A DNA stretch of 64,000 nucleotides from NCBI GenBank assembly GCA_019448215.1, contig CP080408.1, positions 2,418,001 through 2,482,000 on the forward strand, written 5' to 3'. The notes below the pieces were generated by a model. That model was given only the letters and a program-made list of their open reading frames with translations, was not told where the DNA came from and searched no databases. Origin of the DNA: Thalassovita mediterranea. Its GTDB lineage: Bacteria > Pseudomonadota > Alphaproteobacteria > Caulobacterales > Hyphomonadaceae. How positions within the stretch are numbered: the stretch's first letter is position 1; each line of letters starts with the position of its first letter. The translations under genes and the position numbers were made by a program. Below are positions 51,615-63,087 of this stretch, piece after piece.

Positions 51615-54104
51615 ATGGCCAAAGCTGACGCGGATACCTTGAAGACCTATCGGGAAAAGCGTGACTTCACGCGCACGCCGGAACCTGATGGCTCAAAATC
51701 AAAGCGCTCCAGATCGAAGAATGGCGCGCTCAGTTTCGTCATCCAGAAACATGATGCGAGCCGGCTTCATTACGATTTCCGGCTTGAGCTTGATGGTGTT
51801 CTGAAAAGCTGGGCGGTCACGAAAGGGCCGAGCCTCAACCCGTCAGACAAGCGTCTGGCCGTGCGGACTGAGGACCACCCGCTCGACTATGGCAGCTTTG
51901 AAGGTGTGATCCCCGATGGCTATGGCGCGGGCACGGTCATGTTGTGGGACCAGGGGGAATGGGAACCCCGCGAAGACCCCCATGAAGGTCTCAAGAAAGG
52001 GTCGCTCAAGTTCAATCTCAAAGGTGAGCGGTTAAAGGGCGGCTGGGCGCTCGTCCTGATGAAAAACAATTCCACCAGGGACAAGCAGAACTGGCTCCTC
52101 ATCAAGGAAAAGGATGACGAGGCCGATCGCAAGTCCGACCCACGAAAGACCTGGCAGACCAGCGTGACGAGTGACCGTGATTTCGAAGAGATCGAAGAGG
52201 CGGCTGCCGGCGGTGATGCCGACATACTGGGAGAAGACGAGGCCCCCGACTTTCCTGGTTTTGTCGAGCCGCAGCTTGCCAAACTCCGCGATGATCCGCC
52301 CTCAGGTGATGAATGGCTGCATGAGCTCAAATTTGATGGCTATCGCATTCAGGCACTGATCGCAGGCCATCAGGTTCGGCTGATCACGCGCAATGGCAAG
52401 GACTGGACGGATCGCTATCCCGCCGTCGCGAAAGCACTTGCGGCGCTTGAGGTAGAGACTGCGGCCATCGACGGAGAGCTGGTTGCCCTGGATGAACGTG
52501 GGCACAGCCACTTTGCTTCACTTCAGGCAGCTACAAAGGGCGAGGCGGAGGCCACGCTGGCCTTCTACGCGTTCGATCTGCTTTCGCGAGATGGCAAGGA
52601 TTTACGCAAGAAGCCGCTTACAGAGCGCAAAGCTGCGTTACGCGAAATCATTCCCGCCGATAGCGAAATCGTGCGCTTCTCCGACCATATCGAGGGCAAA
52701 GGTGACGACGTCATCGGCAAGGCCTGCGGGATGGGTCTGGAAGGTATCATCTCCAAAAAGGCAGCATCGAAATATGTGTCTGGGCGCGGATCGGGCTGGA
52801 TCAAGTCAAAATGCGTTGGCCGCGACGAGTTCGTGATCGGCGGCTATCGCAAGTCAGACAAGAAGGCGCGGCCGTTCGCGTCGCTTCTGCTTGGTGAATT
52901 TGAAGACGGCAAACTCCACTACCGCGGCCGCGTCGGTACCGGATTTGACGAAGCGACGATGGATGAGCTGTCGGCGGCGATGACCAGGCTGGAGCGCAAG
53001 ACGAGCGCTTTTCAGGGCCTGCCAGCCGACGCCAGGCGCGGTGCTGTCTGGCTGACGCCGAAGCTCGTAGCCGAGATCGCCTATACAGAGCGCACGCCCG
53101 ACGGCCTGCTACGCCACCCGAGCTTTCAGGGGCTGCGGGAGGACAAGGAGGCAAAGCAAGTGAAGACGCGCCGCGAAAAGGAAACGGAGACAGTCGAAGA
53201 CGCCGATAATGGAACGGTACTTAGCGTACGTATCAGTCATCCGGACCGTGTCGTCTATGAGGAGCAGGGTGCTACCAAGCGCGAGATTGCCGAATACCTG
53301 GCCGAGATCGCGCCGCGCATGCTGCCTCACATCAAGGGCCATCCCGTCAGCTTGGTCCGCTGTCCGTCTGGGGCAGGCGGCAAGTGCTTCTACCAGAAGC
53401 ACCACACCGACTCCGTCCCTGATGCGATTGATGAAGTGGAAATAGAGGAGAAAGACGGGGAGACATCTGGCTACCTTGTACTGAATTCGGCTGAAGCGCT
53501 GGTTTCAGCAGCGCAGATTGGCGCCCTTGAGCTCCACATCTGGGGTTCGCGCACTGACCGGCTGGATCGTCCAGACCGTCTCGTACTTGATCTCGACCCG
53601 GATGAAGGGCTGGATTTTGAAGACGTGAAAAGCGCAGCCTTTGAAGTGCGCGACGTGCTTGATGCGGCAGGGCTCCAGACCTTTGCGCTGCTGACAGGAG
53701 GCAAAGGTATTCATGTGATTGCCCCATTGGAGCGCAGGCAAGGCTGGGATGAAGTGAAATCCGCCGCCCGAGGGCTTGCGAGGAAGCTCTCTGAAGCCGA
53801 TCCGGACCGTTATGTCGCCGAGATGTCCAAAGCCAAGCGCAAGGGACGCATATTCGTCGACTGGCTTCGCAATGAACGCGGCGCCACCGCGGTCTGTCCC
53901 TATTCGCTCCGCGCAAGACCGGGTGCGCCGATTGCGACCCCTGTACGCTGGGATGAGTTGTCCGGCATCAGCTCCGGCCACGACTATACCCTTTCGACGA
54001 TCCGGCGCCGGCTGTCAGCGCTGAAATCAGACCCCTGGGAAGGGTATGACACAGTCCGCCAATCTATCTCAAAAAGCGTGCTGGACGTACTGGCTGGCGA
54101 CTAG
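51615..54104 (+). CDS. ligD: ATP-dependent DNA ligase D (PE-ligase-polymerase)
   Basis: An 829-residue enzyme from ATG 51615 (TTG 51606 would add 3 residues). The domain order is 3'-phosphoesterase (about 30-160, KHDASRLHYDFRLELDGVLK), ligase (about 215-530, adenylation Lys239 in ELKFDGYRI, then AIDGELVALD and GLEGIISKK) and primase-like polymerase (about 545-829, VLDLDPDEGLDFEDV catalytic aspartates, GGKGIHVIAPL). This is the Pseudomonas-type order. It repairs double-strand breaks with Ku. Its stop overlaps that of the convergent molybdopterin gene by 3 nt. Confidence 0.97.
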   Translation: MAKADADTLKTYREKRDFTRTPEPDGSKSKRSRSKNGALSFVIQKHDASRLHYDFRLELDGVLKSWAVTKGPSLNPSDKRLAVRTEDHPLDYGSFEGVIPDGYGAGTVMLWDQGEWEPREDPHEGLKKGSLKFNLKGERLKGGWALVLMKNNSTRDKQNWLLIKEKDDEADRKSDPRKTWQTSVTSDRDFEEIEEAAAGGDADILGEDEAPDFPGFVEPQLAKLRDDPPSGDEWLHELKFDGYRIQALIAGHQVRLITRNGKDWTDRYPAVAKALAALEVETAAIDGELVALDERGHSHFASLQAATKGEAEATLAFYAFDLLSRDGKDLRKKPLTERKAALREIIPADSEIVRFSDHIEGKGDDVIGKACGMGLEGIISKKAASKYVSGRGSGWIKSKCVGRDEFVIGGYRKSDKKARPFASLLLGEFEDGKLHYRGRVGTGFDEATMDELSAAMTRLERKTSAFQGLPADARRGAVWLTPKLVAEIAYTERTPDGLLRHPSFQGLREDKEAKQVKTRREKETETVEDADNGTVLSVRISHPDRVVYEEQGATKREIAEYLAEIAPRMLPHIKGHPVSLVRCPSGAGGKCFYQKHHTDSVPDAIDEVEIEEKDGETSGYLVLNSAEALVSAAQIGALELHIWGSRTDRLDRPDRLVLDLDPDEGLDFEDVKSAAFEVRDVLDAAGLQTFALLTGGKGIHVIAPLERRQGWDEVKSAARGLARKLSEADPDRYVAEMSKAKRKGRIFVDWLRNERGATAVCPYSLRARPGAPIATPVRWDELSGISSGHDYTLSTIRRRLSALKSDPWEGYDTVRQSISKSVLDVLAGD

Positions 54105-56374
54105 GGTTTCAGTGCTTCGGCGCCCTTGAGAAGATCCTCGATCTTGATCGGATATCGCGGCGTGCGCACGCCGGTGGCATGCCAGACGGCATTTGCGATC
54201 GCACCGACAGTGCCCGTGATGCCAAGCTCCCCCACGCCTTTGACGCCAAGGTCATTCACATGCGGGTCGTCTTCATCGACGAGCAGCGCCTCGACATGCG
54301 GCACGTCCGCCAGAACGGGGATGTGATATCCCGCAAAGTCATTGTTGAGCGGGCGGCCCGTTCGCTTGTCGTGAACGCCTTCTTCATGCAGCGCAAAGCT
54401 CATTCCCCAGATCATCCCGCCTGTGAGCTGGCTTTTTGCGAGACGCGGATTGATGATCCGGCCTGCGGCGAACGCCCCAATGAGGCGGCTGACGCGTACC
54501 TGGTAAAGGTCAGGATCGACCTTCACTTCAGCAAAGACGGCACCGTGCGAGAACATGGCGTAGGTCTCGGTGCTCGCCTTGTCGCGGTTGCCCCGACCCT
54601 GGCCTTCAATCTGCTCGATCCCGGCACGTTCCAGAATGGCGGTGTAGGGTTCTCCGACGCTCGGGTCGCTGGCTTTGAAGAGACGCCCATTCTCGCCGAT
54701 CAGGCGTTCATTGCCTGCGCCGAAAAGAGGAGAGTCGCTGTCCTTGGTCGCAATCTCTGCGAGTTGGCGAATAACGTCATTGCCGGCTGCGAAGAGCGCG
54801 CCGCCAGCAGAAGCCGTATGCGCCGAGCCGCCAGCGACGCTGCCGTCTGGCAGGTCCGAGTGGCCAATGTCGAAGTCGATATCGTCGGCGGACATGCCAA
54901 GGCCATCAGCCGCCATCTGCCAGAGTGCGGTCCATGCGCCCTGGCCCATATCGGCACCTGAGGTCTCAGCGCGCGCCGAGCCGTCCTTGCGCAGGACAGC
55001 CCGTGCCTTTGCCGGGAAGAAGGGCGCATGGAAGATACTGGTGCCCATGCCCCAGCCGGTCAGGAGCCCGTTTTCATCACGCATCTGCCCGGGCTTGAGC
55101 GGTCTGTCTTTCCACCCGAATGCGCTTGCTGCCGTGTCATAACATTCGCGCAAGGCCTTGGCTGAATACGGTTTTCCGTTTGAGTGGTCTTTCTCTGCAT
55201 AGTTCAGACGACGGAACTCAAGCGGGTCCATACCCGCCTTCTCAGCTGCCATGTCCATAGCGCATTCAATGACGGCAGACCCGGTGGCGATACCCGGCGC
55301 GCGCATGGCGCCCGGCGTGCCTGTGTCGAAGCGCGTGCCTGAATGGCTGACACTGATGGCTGGCGTCGCATAGAGGCTGAGGCCCGCATTCGCTGCGCCG
55401 TCGAGCCAGTTGTCAAAGCTGCTGGTCGAGACATTTGCCTGATGCTCAAAGGCTAGCAGGCGGTTGTCAGCGTCCATGTCATAACGGACCGTCTGGCGCG
55501 TGGCGCTACGGTGCTGGACGGGCCCGAACATCTGGTCACGCTTGAGCGACAGTTTCACCGGGCGTTTCAGTTCGCGCGCTGCAAGTATGCCCAGCATTTG
55601 CGGGCCAAACAGGACGGCCTTGGAGCCAAAGCCGCCACCAAGATAGGGCGAGCGAAGCGTCACATTCTCTGCCGGAATGCCGAAGTAATTGGCAATGCCT
55701 GGCTTGGCGAGGCCGATGGCCTGATTGGGCATATCGACGGTGAGCTTGTCACCATCCCAAGCGGCAACGACCGCATGCGGCTCCATCGCATTGTGATACT
55801 GGAGCGGTGTCTCCACAACGACGCTCGCACTGGACGCCGCCTGCTTGCGTTGAGCCTCAAGGTCACCGGTCGCGAATTTTGGCGGTGTTGATATGCCAAC
55901 CGCTTCAGGCGTGAATGCCTCACCGTCGTCAAAACCGATCCGCGCTGGCTGCTCATCATACTCTGCCTTGATGAGGCGTGCGCCCTCAATGGCCGCTTCG
56001 AGCGTTTCGGCTACGACAACAGCGATGGGTTGTCCGGCGTAGCGGACGTCATCATGCTGGAGCACGTCGATCCGCGCGGTAAACGGTGTCGTTTTCTCGT
56101 CCGGGTCCTGCGACAGAGCAGGGGTATTGTCCGGGGTCATGACATGGACAACGCCCGGATGGGCAAGCGCAGCCTTCGTGTCCAGCGAGGTGACGCGGCC
56201 GCGGGCGATGCTGGCCCCTGCAAAGACAGCGTGGAGCAGGCCTTCGGGCCGGTTGTCAGCGGCGTAATTGGCCTTGCCGGTGACCTTGGCAAGGCCGTCC
56301 TTGCGCGTCATCGACTGGCCGGAATTCGAGCCGAGCCGGACATGGTGGGCGGCAACCATCGGTGTATCAGCCAT
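54101..56374 (-). CDS. Aldehyde oxidase-type molybdopterin-binding subunit (PaoC-like)
   Basis: A 757-residue large subunit of a xanthine dehydrogenase-family enzyme. It has the N-terminal aldehyde-oxidase domain (GLAKVTGKANYAADNRPEG) and molybdopterin-binding domain segments (SPYLGGGFGSKAVLFGPQML, TGADMGQGAWTALWQMAADG). The C-terminal KGVGELGITGTVGAIANAVW carries the catalytic glutamate. It oxidises aldehydes or purine-like substrates using the Mo-cofactor; substrate choice is not evident. Its start overlaps the FAD-subunit stop by one base. No dedicated maturation factor follows it. Confidence 0.93.
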   Translation of the reverse strand: MADTPMVAAHHVRLGSNSGQSMTRKDGLAKVTGKANYAADNRPEGLLHAVFAGASIARGRVTSLDTKAALAHPGVVHVMTPDNTPALSQDPDEKTTPFTARIDVLQHDDVRYAGQPIAVVVAETLEAAIEGARLIKAEYDEQPARIGFDDGEAFTPEAVGISTPPKFATGDLEAQRKQAASSASVVVETPLQYHNAMEPHAVVAAWDGDKLTVDMPNQAIGLAKPGIANYFGIPAENVTLRSPYLGGGFGSKAVLFGPQMLGILAARELKRPVKLSLKRDQMFGPVQHRSATRQTVRYDMDADNRLLAFEHQANVSTSSFDNWLDGAANAGLSLYATPAISVSHSGTRFDTGTPGAMRAPGIATGSAVIECAMDMAAEKAGMDPLEFRRLNYAEKDHSNGKPYSAKALRECYDTAASAFGWKDRPLKPGQMRDENGLLTGWGMGTSIFHAPFFPAKARAVLRKDGSARAETSGADMGQGAWTALWQMAADGLGMSADDIDFDIGHSDLPDGSVAGGSAHTASAGGALFAAGNDVIRQLAEIATKDSDSPLFGAGNERLIGENGRLFKASDPSVGEPYTAILERAGIEQIEGQGRGNRDKASTETYAMFSHGAVFAEVKVDPDLYQVRVSRLIGAFAAGRIINPRLAKSQLTGGMIWGMSFALHEEGVHDKRTGRPLNNDFAGYHIPVLADVPHVEALLVDEDDPHVNDLGVKGVGELGITGTVGAIANAVWHATGVRTPRYPIKIEDLLKGAEALKP

Positions 56375-57423
56375 TATCGTGCCTCCTTCCCGGTTGCGAA
56401 GACAGAGCCGGGCAGGTCCGGCATGGTCGCCGGAGTGCCGTCGGCGGCAGCCTTCAGCGCGCGGATCAGGATCCGCTTTGCGAGTTCGATCTTGTGCGCA
56501 TTGTCGCCGGAAGGTTTCGCGTCAGCGAGCGCGGCATCGGCGGCCTTTCGGAATGCGGCTTCGCCTGCCTCAGCGCCGTTCAGCGCATCTTCGGCCTTGC
56601 GGGCGCGCCACGGCTTGGCGGCGACACCGCCAAGGGCAATGCGTGCATCCTTGATCCGGCCATCGCCAATATGGAGCATGGCTGCAGCCGACACGATGGC
56701 GAATGCATAGGACGTGCGGTCACGTAGCTTTATATAGCGGGCGCGCGCGGCGAAACGCTTGGCATCAGAGGGCAGGGTGACGGCCGTAATGATCTCGCCT
56801 TGCTTGAGCGCGCTGCCTGGAGGCGTCGACGCATCTGGAAGGCGGTAGAACTCATCGATCGATATCTGCCGGCTTCCATCCGGCCCATCGACGTCGACCA
56901 GCGCGCCGAGCGCCGCGAGCGGTACGCAGAAATCGGAAGGGTGGACGGCGATACAGGTCTTGGTCCAGCCAAGCACGGCATGTTTGCCATTCACGCCCTC
57001 GAGCGCATCGCAGCCTTGTCCGGCTTCGTGCAGATTGCAGGCGCTGTGAGCGTCATAGAAATAGGCGCACCGTGGCTCCTGCATCAGGTTGCCGCCAACC
57101 GTCGCGGCATTGCGCAGTTGTCCCGACGCGCCAGCTAGAAGCGCTTCGGCGACGGCTGGAAAATCCTTTTGAATGAGCTCATTACGGGCAAGATCTGAGT
57201 TGCGCACCATTGCCCCGATGCGCAAGGACCCGTCCTTCTGTGGCTCGATACGCTGAAGCTCATCAAGGCGTGTGATGTCGACAAGGCGGTCAGGCGTGCG
57301 CACGCCTGCTTTCATCAGGTCCAGCAAATTCGTGCCGCCCGCATAGTAGGAGGCGCCGGGTTTGCTGGCAGCCTTGATCGCATCGGCGATGGTCTCCGGG
57401 CGCTCATAATCGAAGATGTTCAT
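56374..57423 (-). CDS. FAD-binding subunit with 4Fe-4S insert (PaoB-like)
   Basis: A 349-residue FAD-binding_5 protein. The FAD motifs are GASYYAGGTNLLDLMKAGV and AVAEALLAGASGQLRNAATV. An insert with cysteines in RCAYFYDAHSACNLHEAGQG and following residues matches the extra 4Fe-4S cluster of PaoB/4-hydroxybenzoyl-CoA reductase-like subunits. It passes electrons from the Mo site and the 2Fe-2S subunit. ATG 57423 overlaps the upstream stop by 4 nt. Confidence 0.93.
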   Translation of the reverse strand: MNIFDYERPETIADAIKAASKPGASYYAGGTNLLDLMKAGVRTPDRLVDITRLDELQRIEPQKDGSLRIGAMVRNSDLARNELIQKDFPAVAEALLAGASGQLRNAATVGGNLMQEPRCAYFYDAHSACNLHEAGQGCDALEGVNGKHAVLGWTKTCIAVHPSDFCVPLAALGALVDVDGPDGSRQISIDEFYRLPDASTPPGSALKQGEIITAVTLPSDAKRFAARARYIKLRDRTSYAFAIVSAAAMLHIGDGRIKDARIALGGVAAKPWRARKAEDALNGAEAGEAAFRKAADAALADAKPSGDNAHKIELAKRILIRALKAAADGTPATMPDLPGSVFATGKEAR

Positions 57424-57908
57424 GACTTGCCTGCCTTGGCGATATTCGCCTGCGCTTCGAGTACGGCGTCCTGAATGCCGGCATAGGCGCCGCAGCGGCA
57501 GAGATTGCCGCTCATACCTTCGCGGATCGCTTCGGCAGATGCCTTTCCGCCTGTTTCATTGAGGAGACCCACCGCGCTCATGATCTGGCCGGGCGTGCAA
57601 TAGCCGCACTGGAAGCCATCATTCTCAATAAAAGCCGCCTGCACCGGATGGAGCGTGTCGCCATCTGCCAGGCCTTCGACCGTGGTGATATCGGCGCCGT
57701 CGAGGCTCACCGCGAGCGTGAGGCAGCTGTTCACGCGCCGCCCGTCCACCAGCACTGTGCAGGCCCCGCACTGGCCGCGGTCGCAGCCCTTTTTGGTGCC
57801 CGTAAGCCCGATGCGTTCACGAAGCACGTCGAGCAATGTCGGGCGTGGATCTTCAAGGTCCACACCGTGTTCGGTGCCGTTGATGTTCAGAGATATCCGA
57901 AGCGCCAT
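57420..57908 (-). CDS. 2Fe-2S subunit of the molybdenum hydroxylase (PaoA-like)
   Basis: A 162-residue protein with two ferredoxin-like clusters: KKGCDRGQCGACTVLVDGRR (first 2Fe-2S, with a further Cys in NSC) and GFQCGYCTPGQIMSAVGLLN with GNLCRCGAYAGIQDAV (second). ATG 57908 follows GGAGGGATT. Unlike E. coli PaoA it has no N-terminal Tat signal; the protein begins directly with MALRISLNINGTEHG. So this complex should stay in the cytoplasm. Confidence 0.94.
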   Translation of the reverse strand: MALRISLNINGTEHGVDLEDPRPTLLDVLRERIGLTGTKKGCDRGQCGACTVLVDGRRVNSCLTLAVSLDGADITTVEGLADGDTLHPVQAAFIENDGFQCGYCTPGQIMSAVGLLNETGGKASAEAIREGMSGNLCRCGAYAGIQDAVLEAQANIAKAGKS

Positions 57909-58001
57909 AATCCCTCCGCGCTAGCGTGTCTGACCATCATGCTAGTTCGGGGCGTTCGCTTAGGCGAGCCATAAGCGAGGAATTTATTGGTTTCCCCAAC
58001 G

Positions 58002-58032
58002 AAAAAGCGCCCCGGACGGACCGGGGCGCTTT
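58002..58032 (-). terminator. Rho-independent terminator of katG
   Basis: An 11-bp perfect stem AAGCGCCCCGG / CCGGGGCGCTT with loop ACGGA, followed on the minus strand by a T run (A residues 58002-58006). It lies 25 nt after the katG stop and just upstream of the 2Fe-2S gene, whose RBS is at about 57911-57919, so the molybdenum hydroxylase promoter must lie within 57920-58000. Confidence 0.93.
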
Positions 58033-58056
58033 CCTGTTTTGTAATTGGCGTCAGGC

Positions 58057-60312
<2,256 letters not shown>

Positions 60313-60383
60313 TCAAGCCTCATCGAACAAATCAAAACGCCGCCTGATAGCTATTGTGAAAATCTATAGGTTGGCGCAAAGCA

Positions 60384-60410
60384 AGACAGGCCGGGGATGC
60401 CGGCCTGTCT
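60384..60410 (-). terminator. Terminator after the MDR dehydrogenase gene
   Basis: An 11-bp stem AGACAGGCCGG / CCGGCCTGTCT with loop GGATG, 27 nt after the dehydrogenase stop at 60437. On the minus strand the following T content is weak (TGCTTTGC), so termination efficiency is uncertain. The katG promoter must lie between it and 60258. Confidence 0.65.
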
Positions 60411-60436
60411 GTCAGAACTGCGATTTTTGCTGGGGA

Positions 60437-61441
60437 TCAGATGTCCACAACAATCTTGCCGAAGTGCTTCTGGCTCGCCTGGTGCGCGAACGCATCGGCC
60501 AGTTTCTCAAGCGGGAAATGGTCGCTGATCACCGGCTTGATACCGGATGATTCGATGGCCGCAATCATGTCTTCCTGAGACTGGCGCGAGCCGACCGTAA
60601 TGCCGGACACGGTAATGTTGGAGCTGAACAGTGCAGCTGTCGGCACTTCGCCGGAGATGCCCGTCAGCACGCCGATAAGCGAGATGTGACCACCGATACG
60701 GCAGGCTGCGATGGATTGGGCCATCGTGCCGGGGCCGCCAATCTCGATGACCTCGTCGACACCGCGGCCGCCCGTCAGCTCTTTGGCCTTCGCACCCCAG
60801 TCCGGCGTGTCCTTGTAATTGATCACATGGTCGGCGCCGAGCTCTTTCAGCTTGTCGAGCTTCTCCTGAGAGGAAGATGTCGAGATCACGCGCGCGCCAG
60901 CGGCCTTGGCAAACTGGAGCGCAAAGATCGACACGCCGCCCGTGCCTTGCGTCAGGACCCAGTCGCCCGGCTGGATCGAGTTCTCTACCATCAGGCCCCG
61001 CCACGCTGTTAGCGCCGCGCAGGGCAGGGTCGCCGCTTCAGCAAAGCTCCAGCCCTCTGGCATACGGGTCAGGCCCTCTGCGGGTGCTGCGACGAGTTCA
61101 GCCGAAAAGCCGTCGATCCGGTCACCGCGCACGGCCAGCATCTTGTCGAGTTCGGGCGGTCCATCGCGCCAGCCAGGGAAGAAGGTCGAGAGAACCTTGT
61201 CGCCTTTCTTGAAACGGGTGACGCCCTCGCCGACTTCGACCACTTCGCCCGCGCCATCGGACATCAGGATACGGCCATCGGGCGTTGGAATACCGCCCTG
61301 CGCCACCACGAAGTCATGATAGTTCAGCGAGCTCGCCTTCACCCGCATCAGCACTTCGCCGGCTTTGGGTTTCGGGTCATCGCGGGTTTCGATCTGGATG
61401 TTCTGCAGACCGCCCGGCTTCTTCAGGCTGGCAACTTTCAT
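60437..61441 (-). CDS. Zinc-independent MDR dehydrogenase / quinone reductase-like
   Basis: A 334-residue medium-chain dehydrogenase from ATG 61441 (AGGGAGAG upstream). N-terminal GroES-like fold with NYHDFVVAQGGIPTPDGRI and SDGAGEVVEVGEGV; then the NAD(P) domain WVLTQGTGGVSIFALQFAKA and VDEVIEIGGPGTMAQSIAAC. The four-cysteine structural zinc lobe and the catalytic zinc ligands of ADH are not evident, so it fits the quinone-reductase-like branch. Substrate unknown; proximity to katG suggests stress metabolism, though the two are separate transcripts. Confidence 0.9.
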   Translation of the reverse strand: MKVASLKKPGGLQNIQIETRDDPKPKAGEVLMRVKASSLNYHDFVVAQGGIPTPDGRILMSDGAGEVVEVGEGVTRFKKGDKVLSTFFPGWRDGPPELDKMLAVRGDRIDGFSAELVAAPAEGLTRMPEGWSFAEAATLPCAALTAWRGLMVENSIQPGDWVLTQGTGGVSIFALQFAKAAGARVISTSSSQEKLDKLKELGADHVINYKDTPDWGAKAKELTGGRGVDEVIEIGGPGTMAQSIAACRIGGHISLIGVLTGISGEVPTAALFSSNITVSGITVGSRQSQEDMIAAIESSGIKPVISDHFPLEKLADAFAHQASQKHFGKIVVDI

Positions 61442-61594
61442 TGAGGCTCTCCCTAGTGTTTCCTTGATTGGGGTGAGCCAAAGCATCGCTGACCCTGCGA
61501 AAGCCAAGCGGTTTCCAAATCAGTTTGCGTGAAGGCAACCGGGCTCGCGCTGCCGCGTTTTTACGATGTACAGCGATAAGGTCCGGAGCAGCAT

Positions 61595-63013
61595 TTGGCA
61601 GAAAAGAACGAAAATCTCGTCAGCGAAGACAAGGAAAGCGAAGTACAGCCGACGCAAAAGGCTGAAGGAAAGGTCGAATCTTTCCGCAAGCTGGCAGAAG
61701 CATTGGCAAGTGGGGCGCAGATCGTGCCACCTCGCTTTCTGACGGGACAGGCCCGACGCCTCCATGTTCGCTCAACGCTTCGCGAAGACCACGCCTCACG
61801 CATCGAAAGCCGCTCACAGGGGGCGGCAAACAAGTTCGACATATTGTCGGAAGACTATTTCAAATTCTTTCGCGGCACAGCGCTCCTGTTCTATCGCGAT
61901 ATGGTTGGTGAAGACGGCCACATGCCCACGGTCATCGCGCTGGGCGACGTCCACCCTCAGAATTTCGGGATCATGCCGGACGAGAACGGTGCGCCGATCT
62001 TTGGTGTGAATGACTTCGATGAAGTGATCTATGCGCCGTTCACCTGGGACATCAAACGCGGCTCCGTCGGCTTCTGGGTCGCAACCGAGAAGGTGGCCGG
62101 CATGAAGCGCAAGAAAAGACGGAAAGTCGTGGCAAAGTTCGTCAAAGGGTATCTCAATGCCATGCAGACCTACGCCAAGTATGAGAACGAGCAGCAGGAC
62201 GCGTTTCGTCTCGACAATTCGCCGGACGTCATTCAGCGGCTTTTCGAAGAGGCCTGGGAAGATCGCCGTGATTGGCTCTGGGATGACTATCTCAAACCAA
62301 ACGGGCGAGGGTTTCGGGCAACGGACGAATTGCAGCCGCTCTCGAAAGAGGCGGCCAAATTCCAGAAAGCTGTCAACGACCTCGCAGCTTCCAAGGGCAT
62401 CGATGTACCGGACCGGGCCGGGGAGTTGAAGGTGAAAGACGTCTGCGTGCGCCATGGCCAGGGAACAGCGTCGCTTGGCCTTCCACGCTATTATGTGCTC
62501 ATCGAAGGACCGTCGAAGAATGCGACCGACGACATCATTATCGAATTCAAGCGCGCCCGTCAGTCTGCGCTCGAAGGGCTGACGCCGCCGACCGAGTTCA
62601 ATGCTGGCGACAAGGCTGACCGCATCGCCCATGGCCAGCAGGTTCAGCTCGCGCATGGAGATATCTTCTATGGAGCCGTCGAAATCGATGGTGAGAGCTT
62701 CATGAGCCGGGAACGCGCGCCCTTCCGCGATGACATCGACATGGACGACCTGTCGTACAAGATTTGGAAAAAATACGCGAAGGCTTGCGGTGCCGCCCTC
62801 GCGCAGGCGCATGCGCGCTCGGACGACCTCGGGAAGCTGGACTATGATGTCGAGCCAGCCATTCTCGAGGCTGCTCATCCGCGCGGCCTGTTCATCGATG
62901 ACATCGTCAGTTTTACCGAAGAGGCGGCCGACAGGTTGAAGCGGGACCATCAGATGTTCTGCGACGACCATAAGCATGGTGCGTTCGAGAATATCGAGAT
63001 GGTGTTCCGATAG
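61595..63013 (+). CDS. DUF2252 family protein
   Basis: A 472-residue protein starting at TTG 61595 (CCGGAGCAGCA before it). DUF2252 features are FKFFRGTALLFYRDM, ALGDVHPQNFGIMPDENG (a kinase-like catalytic-loop pattern), FGVNDFDEVIYAPFTWDIKR and RHGQGTASLGLPRYYVLIEG. The fold is related to aminoglycoside phosphotransferase-type kinases, but the activity is unknown. About 25 polar residues lead the domain. It is convergent with the TonB receptor gene across a shared terminator. Confidence 0.93.
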   Translation: MAEKNENLVSEDKESEVQPTQKAEGKVESFRKLAEALASGAQIVPPRFLTGQARRLHVRSTLREDHASRIESRSQGAANKFDILSEDYFKFFRGTALLFYRDMVGEDGHMPTVIALGDVHPQNFGIMPDENGAPIFGVNDFDEVIYAPFTWDIKRGSVGFWVATEKVAGMKRKKRRKVVAKFVKGYLNAMQTYAKYENEQQDAFRLDNSPDVIQRLFEEAWEDRRDWLWDDYLKPNGRGFRATDELQPLSKEAAKFQKAVNDLAASKGIDVPDRAGELKVKDVCVRHGQGTASLGLPRYYVLIEGPSKNATDDIIIEFKRARQSALEGLTPPTEFNAGDKADRIAHGQQVQLAHGDIFYGAVEIDGESFMSRERAPFRDDIDMDDLSYKIWKKYAKACGAALAQAHARSDDLGKLDYDVEPAILEAAHPRGLFIDDIVSFTEEAADRLKRDHQMFCDDHKHGAFENIEMVFR

Positions 63014-63033
63014 GCACGAGGACATGACAAACA

Positions 63034-63065
63034 AAAAGGGCGGCAGATCACTCTGCCGCCCTTTC
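63034..63065. terminator. Bidirectional terminator between convergent genes
   Basis: Stem GGGCGGCAGA / TCTGCCGCCC (63038-63047 and 63052-63061) with loop TCAC, flanked by AAAAA on one side and TTT on the other. It can serve both the DUF2252 gene (plus) and the TonB receptor gene (minus, stop at 63088). Confidence 0.9.
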
Positions 63066-63087
63066 CAATTCTGGCAATCAGATCGCA

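Noticed and set aside
60345-60370. ATAG/CTAT half-sites upstream of katG as an OxyR box
   Set aside because: The half-sites exist (60347-60354, 60364-60369) but their spacing does not fit the known OxyR pattern, and they overlap the region just before the upstream terminator.
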